Shown: positions 37,272-45,559, numbered from the stretch's first letter. The stretch: DNA of 64,000 nt from Paenibacillus agricola (GCF_011440305.1 NZ_JAAOIW010000002.1:426084-490083); one strand, 5' to 3'. The notes: generated by a model from the letters alone, not told the origin. A program made the numbers and translations.

Positions 37272-37301
37272 AAAGCATTCGCAGCAACTCACGAATGCTT
37301 T
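37272..37301 (-). terminator. Intrinsic terminator of the diguanylate cyclase transcript
   Basis: A 10-base-pair stem (AAAGCATTCG with CGAATGCTTT) and a 10-base loop, followed on the minus strand by TTTTTTAATA. It lies beyond the long palindrome that follows the diguanylate cyclase gene. Confidence 0.75.
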
Positions 37302-37324
37302 AATTTCTACTACATATAAAAATC

Positions 37325-37480
37325 AGGTGAATCACTAGCGAAGCGGACAGAGTGTGCTGGAGATAGCGAAGCGGTGCCTTTGTTCGCTGATTTCTACTAT
37401 TAAATGTTGTATCTAATCAAGAAATCAGTGAACAAGAGCAATCGGAGGCATACTCTGTCCGCGAAGCGAGCCATTCACCT
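37325..37480. repeat. 156-base imperfect palindromic element
   Basis: The left arm starts AGGTGAATCACTAGCGAAGC and the right arm, read on the other strand, starts AGGTGAATGGCTCGCTTCGC; both continue through GGACAGAG. Inner arms CTTTGTTCGCTGATTTCT and its near complement also pair, leaving a loop of about 24 bases. The element ends at the diguanylate cyclase stop codon. The structure resembles MITE-like or REP-like palindromic repeats, but no target duplication is obvious. Confidence 0.8.
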
Positions 37481-39146
37481 ACTCATGAACCACAACCCGG
37501 TTTCTTCCGCCTTGCTTAGCGAGGTAGAGGGCTTTATCCGTGTATTCAATCAGCATGTTAATAGACAGTGAAGGATTCGGGATTAATGTGGCTACACCAA
37601 TACTTACGGTAACTACATCACTTACCCTGGACGAAGCATGGGGAATTTTTAAATCCTCAATCGTTCGCTTGATGAATTCGGATACCTTAAGGGCACCCCT
37701 CTTGTCCGTATTAGGAAGAATAATCGAAAATTCCTCTCCCCCATAACGTGCAGCAAAATCATTCGGGCGATTCAGTGTCTTTTTCAGGGTGTGAGCCACG
37801 AGCTGCAAGCAATGGTCGCCCCCTTGGTGCCCATAGGTGTCGTTGTATGCTTTGAAGAAATCAATATCGCATAACAGCAAGGACAAAGGCTGTCCATATC
37901 TAGCCGCTACACCCCATTCACGCTCCATCGTATGGTCGAAGGAGCGGCGGTTTGCAATACCGGTAAGTCCATCGGTTATCGAAAGACGCATCAATAAATC
38001 GTTCGTCTCCTGCATTTTCATTTCTGTAACTTTCCGCTCTGTGATATCCCGAGAGACCGCAATAATCTCAGTAACCTTGCCCCTCTTATCACGAATCGTA
38101 CGACTTGTGGATTCAAACCAAATGTACGAGCCATCCTTTCGACGCATTCGGTAGCTATGAGTGCTGATCTGTTGTGCATTCACAATACTGGTGAAGCTTT
38201 CCAGAACCTGATACAGATCCTCCGGGTGGAACAGGTCATAAACCTTAGTCCCAATCAACTCATGCGGCTTGTAGCCTAATAAGGTATAGCAGATCGCAGA
38301 TACGTACGTACAGATACCCCTCACCGTGTGGCGAGAAATCATATCCGTCGAATAATCGGCCAGCATTCGGAACCATTCTTCACTTTCCCGCAGCTTTTCT
38401 TCCGTTGCTTTACGGTCGGTCACATCTTGAAAATAAACGGACAACCCCTCTTTAGTCGGATAGATATGGGTTTCAAGCCATTTTTCATTCGATTCTTGGT
38501 TTGCCGGTACATATTCTTCAAAGGTGATGGTTACTTTTTGTAAGAGGGCATCTCGAAAATAGCTTCCATAATCATTATGCTCCAGAGACGGAAAGGCATC
38601 CCATAAAAGCTTTCCTTGCAATTCCGCATTTTTTTTACCCAGCTGCTTTTCTGCCTCTTTATTTAAGTAAACAAAACGCCATTCCTCGTCTAACGAATAA
38701 AAAGCATCCGTAATTGTATCCAAAATACTCATATTTTTAGCTGTAAGCTCATTAATTTTAGATTCCGCCATTTTGATCTTAGAAATATCAAGGATTTGTG
38801 AAATGAAATATCGGGGAGACCTATCCGAATTATGGACAAGCGAAACGCTAAGTAACGCCCAGACCGTATGGCCCTCCTTGTGGTAATATCGTTTTTCGAG
38901 CTGAAAGCTGTCTATTTCACCTGCAAGTGTTTTTTCTACAAGCTCAAGATCAGCGTCCAAATCCTCCAAATGGGATAAATCCTGAAAATTTGTCATTAGA
39001 AATTCAGCCTCTGTATAACCTAAGAGCTTGCACAAGGCAGGATTTACTTTAAGCCAGGTTCCATCCAAATCTACCAATGCTATACCAATAGGGGCATATT
39101 GAAAAGCATTCAGAAATAAATCGTTCTCTTGAGGTTGGTTCTGCAA
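37479..39146 (-). CDS. Multi-PAS diguanylate cyclase
   Basis: A 555-residue soluble protein with three PAS domains (about residues 10-125, 135-250 and 260-375) and a C-terminal GGDEF domain. The active-site loop is RYGGEEF, a functional variant. An intact inhibitory I-site RPND lies exactly five residues before it, so product feedback is expected. It makes cyclic di-GMP from two GTP in response to an unknown PAS ligand. The start is TTG with GGGGCGAT upstream. A c-di-GMP riboswitch lies 3 kb away at 42180. Confidence 0.93.
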   Translation of the reverse strand: MQNQPQENDLFLNAFQYAPIGIALVDLDGTWLKVNPALCKLLGYTEAEFLMTNFQDLSHLEDLDADLELVEKTLAGEIDSFQLEKRYYHKEGHTVWALLSVSLVHNSDRSPRYFISQILDISKIKMAESKINELTAKNMSILDTITDAFYSLDEEWRFVYLNKEAEKQLGKKNAELQGKLLWDAFPSLEHNDYGSYFRDALLQKVTITFEEYVPANQESNEKWLETHIYPTKEGLSVYFQDVTDRKATEEKLRESEEWFRMLADYSTDMISRHTVRGICTYVSAICYTLLGYKPHELIGTKVYDLFHPEDLYQVLESFTSIVNAQQISTHSYRMRRKDGSYIWFESTSRTIRDKRGKVTEIIAVSRDITERKVTEMKMQETNDLLMRLSITDGLTGIANRRSFDHTMEREWGVAARYGQPLSLLLCDIDFFKAYNDTYGHQGGDHCLQLVAHTLKKTLNRPNDFAARYGGEEFSIILPNTDKRGALKVSEFIKRTIEDLKIPHASSRVSDVVTVSIGVATLIPNPSLSINMLIEYTDKALYLAKQGGRNRVVVHE

Positions 39147-39173
39147 AGGTTATCGCCCCACGATTCTTTAATT

Positions 39174-40187
39174 TTAGGCAAAACGGTAATAGATCAATAA
39201 GAAAGTAGAGAGCACAAATATAAAGTTCAATGAAACAAATACCATTTGGTCGAGCTTGGTCTTATGCATGTCAATAGGCGGCTTATAAAAGCTGACCCCT
39301 TCTATAATAAAAATAACCAATATCATATGAATCATAAAATGGCCAACCAGCTCTGTCATACCGAACAGCATCGTTGTTGACACGAAAATCCCCGTCAAAA
39401 CCAGCGATAAAATACGGTTGAGAATACCTACCACTAACAAATAACCGACTACAAATTCTATAAATGCGGCCATCGTAACAAAGGCCTCGGGCGAGAATCC
39501 AAAAGTTGGCACACCATGATGCTGAATAATATCAACTGCCATCAAAGGGAATACCCACTTCTCCACCGCTACCCAGCACAAGGATAAGCCGGTTCCGAGA
39601 TACAGAAAGGGGAATCCCCAAGCGCTCAGCTTTGTTTTCTCTAAAAGAAGAGCAACAATAATCGCCACATAAAAACCATAATCCAGCATATGAAACCAGC
39701 CGGCTTCGAGGGTCAGGTCCAAGAATAAATAAAGAATAACTAAAGCCCCTGCTTTAGTGGCATAATGGTGCGGCACCAACAGCAGAACGATAGAGATCCA
39801 CAGAAGGATGCTTTGTTGCTGTGTGAGGAGCTCAAATTCAGGTACGAAAAGCGAGCCTGATAAGACCTGGATCAGCAAGGCAACAGCGAGGCCATATTTT
39901 AATAAAAGAATCGAATAAACACGCAGCTTGTCCAGCTGACGGTCGACCTTTTGCATAAACTTCAAGTTATTAAGAGTTGGCAATAGCTGCGTCAAGACAG
40001 CAAGCAGCACCGCTATAAGCAGAGCCAACGCCATAAAAAGGGGTGAAATAATTTGAGTCATCGCCTCTTTAACTGGCTGCAAATCCGTAAACCATTTGAC
40101 ATGAGCTTGCGCCGCTAAAGGCATAGTCATAGACAGCACAAAGCATATAGTAAAGCTTAGCAGGAAAGTCACCGAGTGTTTTCTCAT
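39174..40187 (-). CDS. DoxX-like multi-pass membrane protein
   Basis: A protein of about 337 residues. The ATG at 40187 is preferred over 40247 because GGGGAAGTGGG precedes it and the N-terminus then becomes a signal-like MRKHSVTFLLSF segment ending in AQAHVKW. About eight to nine hydrophobic helices follow. The C-terminal half (GTGLSLCWVAVEKWVFPLMA and FIEFVVGYLLVVGILNRIL) resembles the DoxX/SURF4-type four-helix domain. Function unknown. It precedes the diguanylate cyclase by 27 bases and may be co-transcribed with it. Confidence 0.68.
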   Translation of the reverse strand: MRKHSVTFLLSFTICFVLSMTMPLAAQAHVKWFTDLQPVKEAMTQIISPLFMALALLIAVLLAVLTQLLPTLNNLKFMQKVDRQLDKLRVYSILLLKYGLAVALLIQVLSGSLFVPEFELLTQQQSILLWISIVLLLVPHHYATKAGALVILYLFLDLTLEAGWFHMLDYGFYVAIIVALLLEKTKLSAWGFPFLYLGTGLSLCWVAVEKWVFPLMAVDIIQHHGVPTFGFSPEAFVTMAAFIEFVVGYLLVVGILNRILSLVLTGIFVSTTMLFGMTELVGHFMIHMILVIFIIEGVSFYKPPIDMHKTKLDQMVFVSLNFIFVLSTFLLIYYRFA

Positions 40188-40375
40188 ACCCACTTCCCCT
40201 TCATCCCAAGTAAGAACAAGCGTCGTTTTTCCAACTGTATATAACATACCAGATTATTGGCAAATAATCTAAAGCTTTATCAGATTATATGCAGGAAAAT
40301 TAAGGAATTACTACTAAACTGTATCCAGCTTTAATAAGCTGGGTACAGACTATGGCTAACCATTGCTGCAGCATT

Positions 40376-42004
40376 CTATTTTGTGATGCTAAACCATTCA
40401 AAGTCTGCGTATCCGGCGCTCTGTAAATTTTCATCTATTTCCTTATTGACCGCACTATTAACCGCAAATATACCAACCTTGGCTCCTACCCAACGCCCCA
40501 CTGTAGCTTGAAACGGTTGGCCTATAGCCGTAAAAAGCTCGCCATCCACACTGTAGCTAAACCTGCATATAGCATTGTTCGCTACAGCTACTCTTACATA
40601 TGTAGCCTCATGCGTATACTCGACCACGGTCTCTTCGGACTCGTTGGTGACTCCCGCCTTCGTTTCTCCCTGCATAAGCACGAGCTCGGACGAGCCCTCT
40701 CCTGAGCGACGCAGCGCCAGATAGCGATAGCTAAACCCAAAAATCATAAGCCCCGCAAGGTCGGCTTCGTGGCTCGGCTGGTAATGCAGCTTCGCCGTAG
40801 CCGTGAATTCCGGTGCTGGGAATTTCTGCAGCAATAGCTGCGGAGCCTCATACAAGCTAGCTGCGCCTTGGGCGCTTGGGTAGCCTTGAGTGCTTGAGTA
40901 GCCTTGGGTAAGCTGCGGCTTAAGCGGCTTGCAAAACAGCCTTAAGCTGCCTGGACTATCCGTCAGCGAGTACCAATCGGGCCGTGGATTGGCCTGCCAT
41001 TGCCATTGGCGCCCAAGTTCCTGCCCGTTGAAATCATCGGAGGTTTGGGGCACCTCCACTGGATATTCCGCGCCTACGTCAGGCTTTTTGTAATGTAGAA
41101 CCGGCTCGCCGATCCCATCCCCATTGCTATCCATCCCCATTATAGGCCAATCGCTCACCCACTCCATAGGCTGGAGATGGACAATCCGTCCATACGCATT
41201 CCGATCCTGAAAATGAAGGAACCAGGATTCGCCTGACTCCAGCTCCACCCATGCACCTTGATGCGGTCCATTGACGGCAGTGCCTCCTTGGTGCAGCACG
41301 ATTTTATCCTCATAGGGCCCCTCGACATTCCTCGACCTGAGGATGGTTTGCCAGCCTGTAGCCACCCCACCCGCTGGCGCAAAAATATAGTAAAATCCAT
41401 TACGTTTGTACATCTTAGGGCCCTCCATCGTTGGATGGTGCTCCGTCCCGTCAAAAACAATGACCCCCTCATCCAGCAATTGCTTGCCATCAGGTGACAT
41501 CCGACATAAATTGAGCTTGCTCTTGATCCCCGCGCGGCTATGGGCAAAGGCGTGTACCAGATAAGCGGTGCCGTCCTCATTCCAGAATGGGCAGGGATCG
41601 ATCCAGCCTTTGACCTCTTTAATCATATGTAAGGGCGTCCAATTGCCGAAGGGGTCATCTGCCGTACTCATAAAAATGCCCTCATCTGGTGTACTAACAA
41701 ATATCCAAAATTTATTATCGTGAAAACGTATACTCGGTGCCCAAATTCCTTTGCCATGCTGTGGAATGCCATAGCCGGGCAAATCCACGTGAGTGATGAC
41801 ATGATTAACAATTGTCCAGTTCACCAAATCTTTGGAATGCAGGATCGGCAAGCCTGGTGTATGGGCAAAGCTGGAGGCAACCATAAAGAAGTCGCTCCCC
41901 ACGCGAATCACGTCAAGATCCGAATAATCGGCGTATAGGATTGGGTTTTGAAAAGTACCGTCGCCCAAATCGGCGGTCCATACATTATCGTGCATGAGCA
42001 TCAT
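40376..42004 (-). CDS. Glycoside hydrolase family 43 protein (beta-xylosidase/arabinofuranosidase-like)
   Basis: A 542-residue GH43 enzyme. The N-terminal five-bladed propeller begins FQNPILYADYSDLDVIRVG, which holds the catalytic-base Asp; the pKa-modulating Asp is in WIDPCPFWNEDGTAYL (about 135-150) and the general acid Glu is probably in HHPTMEGPKMYKRNGFYY (about 191-208). The C-terminal 220 residues match the beta-sandwich domain found in family 43 beta-xylosidases. No signal peptide, so intracellular. A repeat of about 15 residues (TQGYSSTQGYPSAQG) interrupts the C-terminal domain. AAAGGAGG precedes the start. It stands alone as a single-gene unit. Confidence 0.9.
   Translation of the reverse strand: MMLMHDNVWTADLGDGTFQNPILYADYSDLDVIRVGSDFFMVASSFAHTPGLPILHSKDLVNWTIVNHVITHVDLPGYGIPQHGKGIWAPSIRFHDNKFWIFVSTPDEGIFMSTADDPFGNWTPLHMIKEVKGWIDPCPFWNEDGTAYLVHAFAHSRAGIKSKLNLCRMSPDGKQLLDEGVIVFDGTEHHPTMEGPKMYKRNGFYYIFAPAGGVATGWQTILRSRNVEGPYEDKIVLHQGGTAVNGPHQGAWVELESGESWFLHFQDRNAYGRIVHLQPMEWVSDWPIMGMDSNGDGIGEPVLHYKKPDVGAEYPVEVPQTSDDFNGQELGRQWQWQANPRPDWYSLTDSPGSLRLFCKPLKPQLTQGYSSTQGYPSAQGAASLYEAPQLLLQKFPAPEFTATAKLHYQPSHEADLAGLMIFGFSYRYLALRRSGEGSSELVLMQGETKAGVTNESEETVVEYTHEATYVRVAVANNAICRFSYSVDGELFTAIGQPFQATVGRWVGAKVGIFAVNSAVNKEIDENLQSAGYADFEWFSITK
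40865..40910. repeat. 18-base tandem repeat inside GH43 gene
   Basis: Two near-identical 18-base units (GCCTTGGGCGCTTGGGTA and GCCTTGAGTGCTTGAGTA) plus a partial third encode the QGY/QGA peptide repeat in the C-terminal domain. The unit is a multiple of three, so the frame is kept. Confidence 0.8.
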
Positions 42005-42123
42005 ATAAGCCTCCTTTAATGTGCAGCTTTTAATATTCAGTATAAACTACTTTAGATTCAGCTTCTAATTAATAGTTATATATTCCTATTAATACACCTA
42101 TTATAGTTCCTTATAACTATGTG

Positions 42124-42152
42124 TTGACTGTATTAAGTATTACTGGTACCCT
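42124..42152 (+). promoter_or_regulatory. Candidate sigma-A promoter of the riboswitch transcript
   Basis: TTGACT at 42124-42129 is a near-consensus -35 box; TACCCT at 42147-42152, after a 17-base spacer, is a weak -10. Transcription would start around 42160, just before the riboswitch. The -10 match is poor, so support is moderate. Confidence 0.45.
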
Positions 42153-42179
42153 TAACGCATACTTTTAATATAAAAAATT

Positions 42180-42272
42180 ACTGATAATGGCAAACTTATT
42201 GAAAAATAAGGACGCAAAGCTATGGGTCTAAAGGTTCATTACGAACAATGATTGCCAAGCTGTCAAAGGGTC
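42180..42272 (+). ncRNA. Cyclic di-GMP-I (GEMM) riboswitch aptamer
   Basis: The conserved core is clear: CTTATT-GAAA-AATAAG forms the P2 stem capped by the GNRA tetraloop (42195-42210), followed by GACGCAAAGC (42211-42220), GGGTCTAAAGG, and a closing TTGCCAAGCTGTC block. These match the GEMM-I consensus in order and spacing. A hairpin terminator follows at 42288-42313, so it probably works by transcription attenuation. It controls the 63-residue protein at 42342 and possibly the nitroreductase and stress protein beyond. Confidence 0.92.
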
Positions 42273-42287
42273 TTTTTCACCCACATT

Positions 42288-42313
42288 AACTGTAACAGTG
42301 CTGCAGTTTTTTT
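42288..42313 (+). terminator. Riboswitch expression-platform terminator
   Basis: A 7-base-pair stem (AACTGTA with TGCAGTT, one G-T pair), a 7-base loop and a seven-T run lie between the aptamer and the ribosome binding site of the downstream gene. The stem is weak, as expected for a switchable terminator. Confidence 0.72.
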
Positions 42314-42341
42314 GTCTTCTAAACTAATAAGAGGTGATAAT

Positions 42342-42533
42342 ATGATAGTATTAAACCACAACCATGAAAAATTACCTGTGATGATCGAAAATCTTGCTGA
42401 GTATCTAGACTATGATGACTCAAAAGCTCTATTACAGGCATTGAACAACATGGAGTTCGAAGAAGTCGTTGAACTCCAACAATCGTTAGAAACCATCTTG
42501 ATGTATCTGATAGCGGATACTATTGTCCATTAA
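42342..42533 (+). CDS. 63-residue orphan protein under c-di-GMP riboswitch control
   Basis: The ATG at 42342 has AAGAGGTGAT just upstream; the longer frame back to 42252 would run through the riboswitch and terminator and is rejected. The product is acidic and mostly helical, with NLAEYLDYDDSKALLQAL and a FEEVVELQQSLETI helix, no membrane segment, no cysteine and no recognised domain. Its length and charge would suit a small regulatory or partner protein. Riboswitch control by c-di-GMP is the strongest clue to its role: motility, biofilm, sporulation or surface behaviour. Confidence 0.8.
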   Translation: MIVLNHNHEKLPVMIENLAEYLDYDDSKALLQALNNMEFEEVVELQQSLETILMYLIADTIVH

Positions 42534-42602
42534 ATTGCCAACCTCAAAGCTGCATGTTATATTTAAATGATCAAATTCCGATAGATAAGGTGGTATTTAT
42601 TT

Positions 42603-43217
42603 ATGAGTGAAACGATTTCTGCCCTTCAGCAACTCACTGCGGAGGTTGAGATTTTCCGCAAACCGGAATTCCCTGTCCATCCCCTATTCTTAAATCGCTG
42701 GTCACCTAGATCCTTTTCCGACCAGAAGGTTTCCGATGATGATCTACATACGATTCTTGAAGCCGCCCATTGGGCGCCTTCGTCATACAACGACCAGCCT
42801 TGGCGTTTTATTTTTGCCAAAACCGATGAGCAGCTTGCCATATTCCGCGGGCTTTTGAGTGAATTTAACCGCATGTGGGCGTCCTCAGCCCCTGTACTTA
42901 TCTTAGTTGCTTCTGATAAACTGAGAGAGAATGGCGATCCTAACGCACCCCATAGCTTTGATAGCGGGGCAGCTTGGGGTTATCTGGCTCTGCAAGCAAA
43001 AATCCTCGGATTGGCTACCCACGCCATCGGTGGATTTGACAAAGCAGAAGCAAGAAGACTATTAAATATTCCTGAGCAGTTTGAGCTTCATTGCGTAGTG
43101 GCGCTTGGTTACCAAGGTGGCAAAGAGACCTTGTCTGCCGGACTACAGGAACGTGAAGTCCCTAATACGCGCCGTCCATTAGGCGAAGTGATTTACGAAG
43201 GAAAAGTGAACGCTTAA
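42603..43217 (+). CDS. Nitroreductase-family flavoprotein
   Basis: A 204-residue FMN-dependent nitroreductase-like protein. RWSPRSFSD near residue 35 is the N-terminal FMN phosphate-binding motif; EAAHWAPSSYNDQPWRFI and the C-terminal VALGYQGG block are typical. It uses NAD(P)H to reduce nitro, quinone or flavin-type acceptors. It lies 69 bases downstream of the orphan protein on the same strand, with AAGGTGG before the ATG, and 22 bases before the stress protein gene. It could share the riboswitch transcript. Confidence 0.91.
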   Translation: MSETISALQQLTAEVEIFRKPEFPVHPLFLNRWSPRSFSDQKVSDDDLHTILEAAHWAPSSYNDQPWRFIFAKTDEQLAIFRGLLSEFNRMWASSAPVLILVASDKLRENGDPNAPHSFDSGAAWGYLALQAKILGLATHAIGGFDKAEARRLLNIPEQFELHCVVALGYQGGKETLSAGLQEREVPNTRRPLGEVIYEGKVNA

Positions 43218-43239
43218 ACTCATTAAAGGAGGGGTGGAC

Positions 43240-43668
43240 ATGTCTTTCCAGCATATTCTTGTTGCCTACGATGGCTCAGAATTATCCAAGAAAGCTTTAC
43301 ATAAAGCGATAGCGCTAGTAACCGACAGCCCTGCAAAGCTTGAGGTGGTTTACGTTCTCCACAATCCGGTTATCGTCATTGGTGAATCCGTTATTCCTAC
43401 GACCGCTCATTTCGAAGCCGGTTATCTTGATGAATCCCAGGCAATGCTTGAGCATGTCGATGCAGAAATTGCCCACCTGCCCAACGCGAAAACTACCTTG
43501 CTGCAAGGCAGCCCATCCGATGTGATGGTCAGCTATGCAAAAGCAGAGGGTGCGGACCTTATCGTAATTGGGAGTAGAGGTTTGTCTGACTTCAAAGAAT
43601 TGTTCTTGGGCAGTGTAAGCCATTATGTGGTGCAGCACGCCGAGGTTCCAGTGCTCGTGGTTAAGTAA
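43240..43668 (+). CDS. Universal stress protein (UspA family)
   Basis: A 142-residue single-domain Usp. The ATG at 43240 is preferred over the GTG at 43234, which overlaps the GGAGGGG site. The ATP-binding signature G-x2-G-x9-G-S is present as GSRGLSDFKELFLGSVS near the C-terminus, so this is an ATP-binding type. It is followed by a clean terminator. Confidence 0.93.
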   Translation: MSFQHILVAYDGSELSKKALHKAIALVTDSPAKLEVVYVLHNPVIVIGESVIPTTAHFEAGYLDESQAMLEHVDAEIAHLPNAKTTLLQGSPSDVMVSYAKAEGADLIVIGSRGLSDFKELFLGSVSHYVVQHAEVPVLVVK

Positions 43669-43693
43669 AAGCAGTTTGTATGTTTGTGTTAGG

Positions 43694-43718
43694 AAAGCAT
43701 CCTTCGGGATGCTTTTTT
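43694..43718 (+). terminator. Intrinsic terminator
   Basis: AAAGCATCC and GGATGCTTT form a stem with a 3-4 base TTCG loop, then a T-run. It ends the transcript of the orphan protein, nitroreductase and stress protein. Confidence 0.9.
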
Positions 43719-43760
43719 ATATGCAGCTTGGAGAACTATTCTGTATCCCTATTAATTATT

Positions 43761-43774
43761 TTGGTATACCATAA
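43761..43774. promoter_or_regulatory. Candidate GntR operator, site 1
   Basis: TTGGTATACCATAA, centred on the perfect palindrome TGGTATACCA, lies about 55 bases upstream of the ferredoxin start, near a TATACT -10-like box at 43790-43795. The same palindrome recurs before the gntR gene and the diiron-oxidase operon. Confidence 0.65.
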
Positions 43775-43824
43775 ACCAAATTTATGTGATATACTAATGG
43801 TATCATTTAAAGGAGGGACATTTT

Positions 43825-44166
43825 ATGCCATCTATTATTTTTCAAACGTCAGGCAAGACGATCGAGGTCGCACAAGACGCCAATCTGCTAAGAACCTCCA
43901 TCCGATACGAGGGCTCCGTTCCCTATAAATGTGGTGGTGGAATATGCGGAACCTGCCGCGTACGAATTGTGGATGGTCATGAGAACCTCAGCAAGATCAT
44001 GAAAAAAGAAGTCGACAGGCTGGGCAATGAGAAAATCAATCAAGGCTTCCGGTTAGCATGCCAAACCTTTATAACCAGCGGTGATATAACGGTCGCATGG
44101 GATGAAGAAGACATGGAGCGTTTGAACAAAATCGCCCAAAGACGGATTAATGCCGCTAATAATTAA
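43825..44166 (+). CDS. [2Fe-2S] ferredoxin 1
   Basis: A 113-residue ferredoxin. Cluster ligands are visible: KCGGGICGTC (three Cys in a C-x5-C-x2-C pattern at about residues 37-46) and the fourth in RLACQTF (about 77). The C-terminal 25 residues form a charged helical extension. AAAGGAGGG precedes the ATG. It carries electrons to an oxygenase or oxidase; the best local candidate is the diiron protein of 48499-49209, whose promoter has the same operator. Confidence 0.9.
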   Translation: MPSIIFQTSGKTIEVAQDANLLRTSIRYEGSVPYKCGGGICGTCRVRIVDGHENLSKIMKKEVDRLGNEKINQGFRLACQTFITSGDITVAWDEEDMERLNKIAQRRINAANN

Positions 44167-44236
44167 ACATGGGAGCACTTTCGGGAGCAAACACAAATCA
44201 GCATCCATCCCCGAAAATTAGTAATCCCTCAACCCT

Positions 44237-44292
44237 AAACAGGGGCTGCCCCATCTGTAGCTTTTACCCTACGGATGGGACAGCCCCTGTTT
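44237..44292. terminator. Strong bidirectional terminator
   Basis: AAACAGGGGCTG and CAGCCCCTGTTT pair, with an inner stem CCCATC/GATGGG and GTAG/CTAC. It separates the ferredoxin gene (plus) from the convergent gntR gene (minus). Confidence 0.88.
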
Positions 44293-44376
44293 CTTACTAT
44301 ACCGTACCTTCTATTGCAACTGAAGTTTATTGGAATGCTTATTTTAACGCTCGCTGTTGTACGATGCCAGCCCTAG

Positions 44377-45090
44377 CTACTCTCTTTCCAACGCTTCCAT
44401 ATATGCCTTCTTCGAGTTTTCCAAATGAATCTTGGTCAAGCTCTCAGCAAGCTCTCCTTCACCGCTATACACTGCCTTTGCCAAATCCCTATGCTCATCC
44501 ATCGCTTTACGTAACCGTCCCGGCAGCTCGTAGCCTAACTGCACGAATGCCCGGATATAATCCGACAACCCATCTAGCATTTGTGCTAGTCTAGGGCTTT
44601 GCGCCGCACGGCATATCACATCATTGATTTTGAAATGGAATCTATAATCAACTTGGTCAAAATTGGATTTGGTGAGTGCTTGATCAATTTCTTCGACGAT
44701 CCTTTTTAACTCCTCGCGATGGGAGGGCTCCGCCTTTTGTGCCGCAAGCTTCATCGCCAGGCTTTCCAATGCAGCAAGAATCGTGAATATTTCGATAATC
44801 TCCTCAGGCGAGAGCTTGGAGACGACAACACCTTTGCGCGGCAAGGTTTTGACAAAGCCTTGGGATTCCAGCCGGAACAAGGCTTCACGAATCGGTGTGC
44901 GGCTTACGTTTAGTTGATCCGCCAGCTCCCGTTCAATAATTCGCTCCCCTGATTTATACATTCCTTGGACAATCGCTTGCTTGACGTATTGATAAACCTT
45001 GTCGCGAATAGGGCTTAATTCTTCATCTTTCCATTTGACGGGCATTTCCTGGGTGTCTAGTGCCTGTGGTGTGCCTGGTATGTCTGGCAT
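44377..45090 (-). CDS. GntR-family regulator, FCD (FadR/VanR) type
   Basis: A 237-residue regulator. The N-terminal winged helix-turn-helix includes ELADQLNVSRTPIREALFRLE (about residues 55-75); the C-terminal half is the all-helical FCD ligand domain with Asp/His residues (DYRFHFKIND, MDEHRDL) that commonly hold a metal. Its ribosome site GGAGG is directly overlapped by TGGTATACC, implying autorepression. The same palindrome occurs before the surrounding catabolic genes, making this the likely local repressor. The effector would be a carboxylate or pathway intermediate (family knowledge). Confidence 0.93.
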   Translation of the reverse strand: MPDIPGTPQALDTQEMPVKWKDEELSPIRDKVYQYVKQAIVQGMYKSGERIIERELADQLNVSRTPIREALFRLESQGFVKTLPRKGVVVSKLSPEEIIEIFTILAALESLAMKLAAQKAEPSHREELKRIVEEIDQALTKSNFDQVDYRFHFKINDVICRAAQSPRLAQMLDGLSDYIRAFVQLGYELPGRLRKAMDEHRDLAKAVYSGEGELAESLTKIHLENSKKAYMEALERE

Positions 45091-45091
45091 C

Positions 45092-45100
45092 TGGTATACC
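45092..45100. promoter_or_regulatory. Candidate GntR operator, site 2
   Basis: TGGTATACC overlaps the ribosome binding site of gntR, within 2-10 bases of its ATG. A bound repressor here would block transcription or initiation of its own gene. Confidence 0.6.
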
Positions 45101-45194
45101 TCCGACTGATGTTTTCCTTAAGTTTAATCGATTTGCAGATTTATTTCCAACATTCCATTTATTTGAGCCCACTTGCAAAGCAGGCACAGTAAAA

Positions 45195-45240
45195 AAGCAA
45201 TCCAGGTCAGGACTGTAAAACGCCCATACCTAGATTGCTT
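45195..45240 (-). terminator. Intrinsic terminator of the diiron-oxidase operon
   Basis: A 13-base-pair stem (AAGCAATCCAGGT with ACCTAGATTGCTT, one G-T pair) followed on the minus strand by TTTTTTACTG. It lies just after the stop of the 101-residue gene at 45254 and separates the operon from gntR. Confidence 0.85.
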
Positions 45241-45253
45241 TCCATTTCCTTAA

Positions 45254-45559
45254 TCATTGGAATTGAACCTTTACAATTTTACTTTCCTCATCCAAATCCA
45301 GCTCATAAATTTCCTTCTCGATCTCGGCAGTCGTCTCAAATTTAGGAAATACCTTAATGGGAATACTATTATCCGTAAATACCTCAGATACACCTTGGAT
45401 CAGAATTCTGGTCTCAAGACTTTTAATTCGGCATATGGAGAAGGTCGTTTTTTTCTTTCCGAAAAAATAGTATTCATAATCGGCGATCTTCTCCAAATCA
45501 GGGTTGTCGGTTACAGTCCGGTAGCGTTCTGTAGTAGATACCAATATATATTCACTCAT
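45254..45559 (-). CDS. Uncharacterised 101-residue protein
   Basis: The ATG at 45559 is preferred: GGAGG lies 8 bases upstream. No family recognised. The sequence is mixed alpha/beta with alternating charged residues: MSEYILVSTTERYRTV at the start, a YEYYFFGKKKTTFSI strand pair, and an acidic EIEKEIYELDLDEES C-terminal segment. No signal peptide or membrane helix. It is the last gene of the diiron-oxidase operon, 42 bases after the RidA-like gene and just before a strong terminator, so it is likely co-regulated with the pathway. Could be a small accessory or partner protein. Confidence 0.72.
   Translation of the reverse strand: MSEYILVSTTERYRTVTDNPDLEKIADYEYYFFGKKKTTFSICRIKSLETRILIQGVSEVFTDNSIPIKVFPKFETTAEIEKEIYELDLDEESKIVKVQFQ

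Noticed and set aside
43680-43928. Plus-strand frame across the terminator and ferredoxin promoter
   Set aside because: It spans a clear terminator and the operator and is in another frame from the ferredoxin gene, which has its own strong ribosome site.
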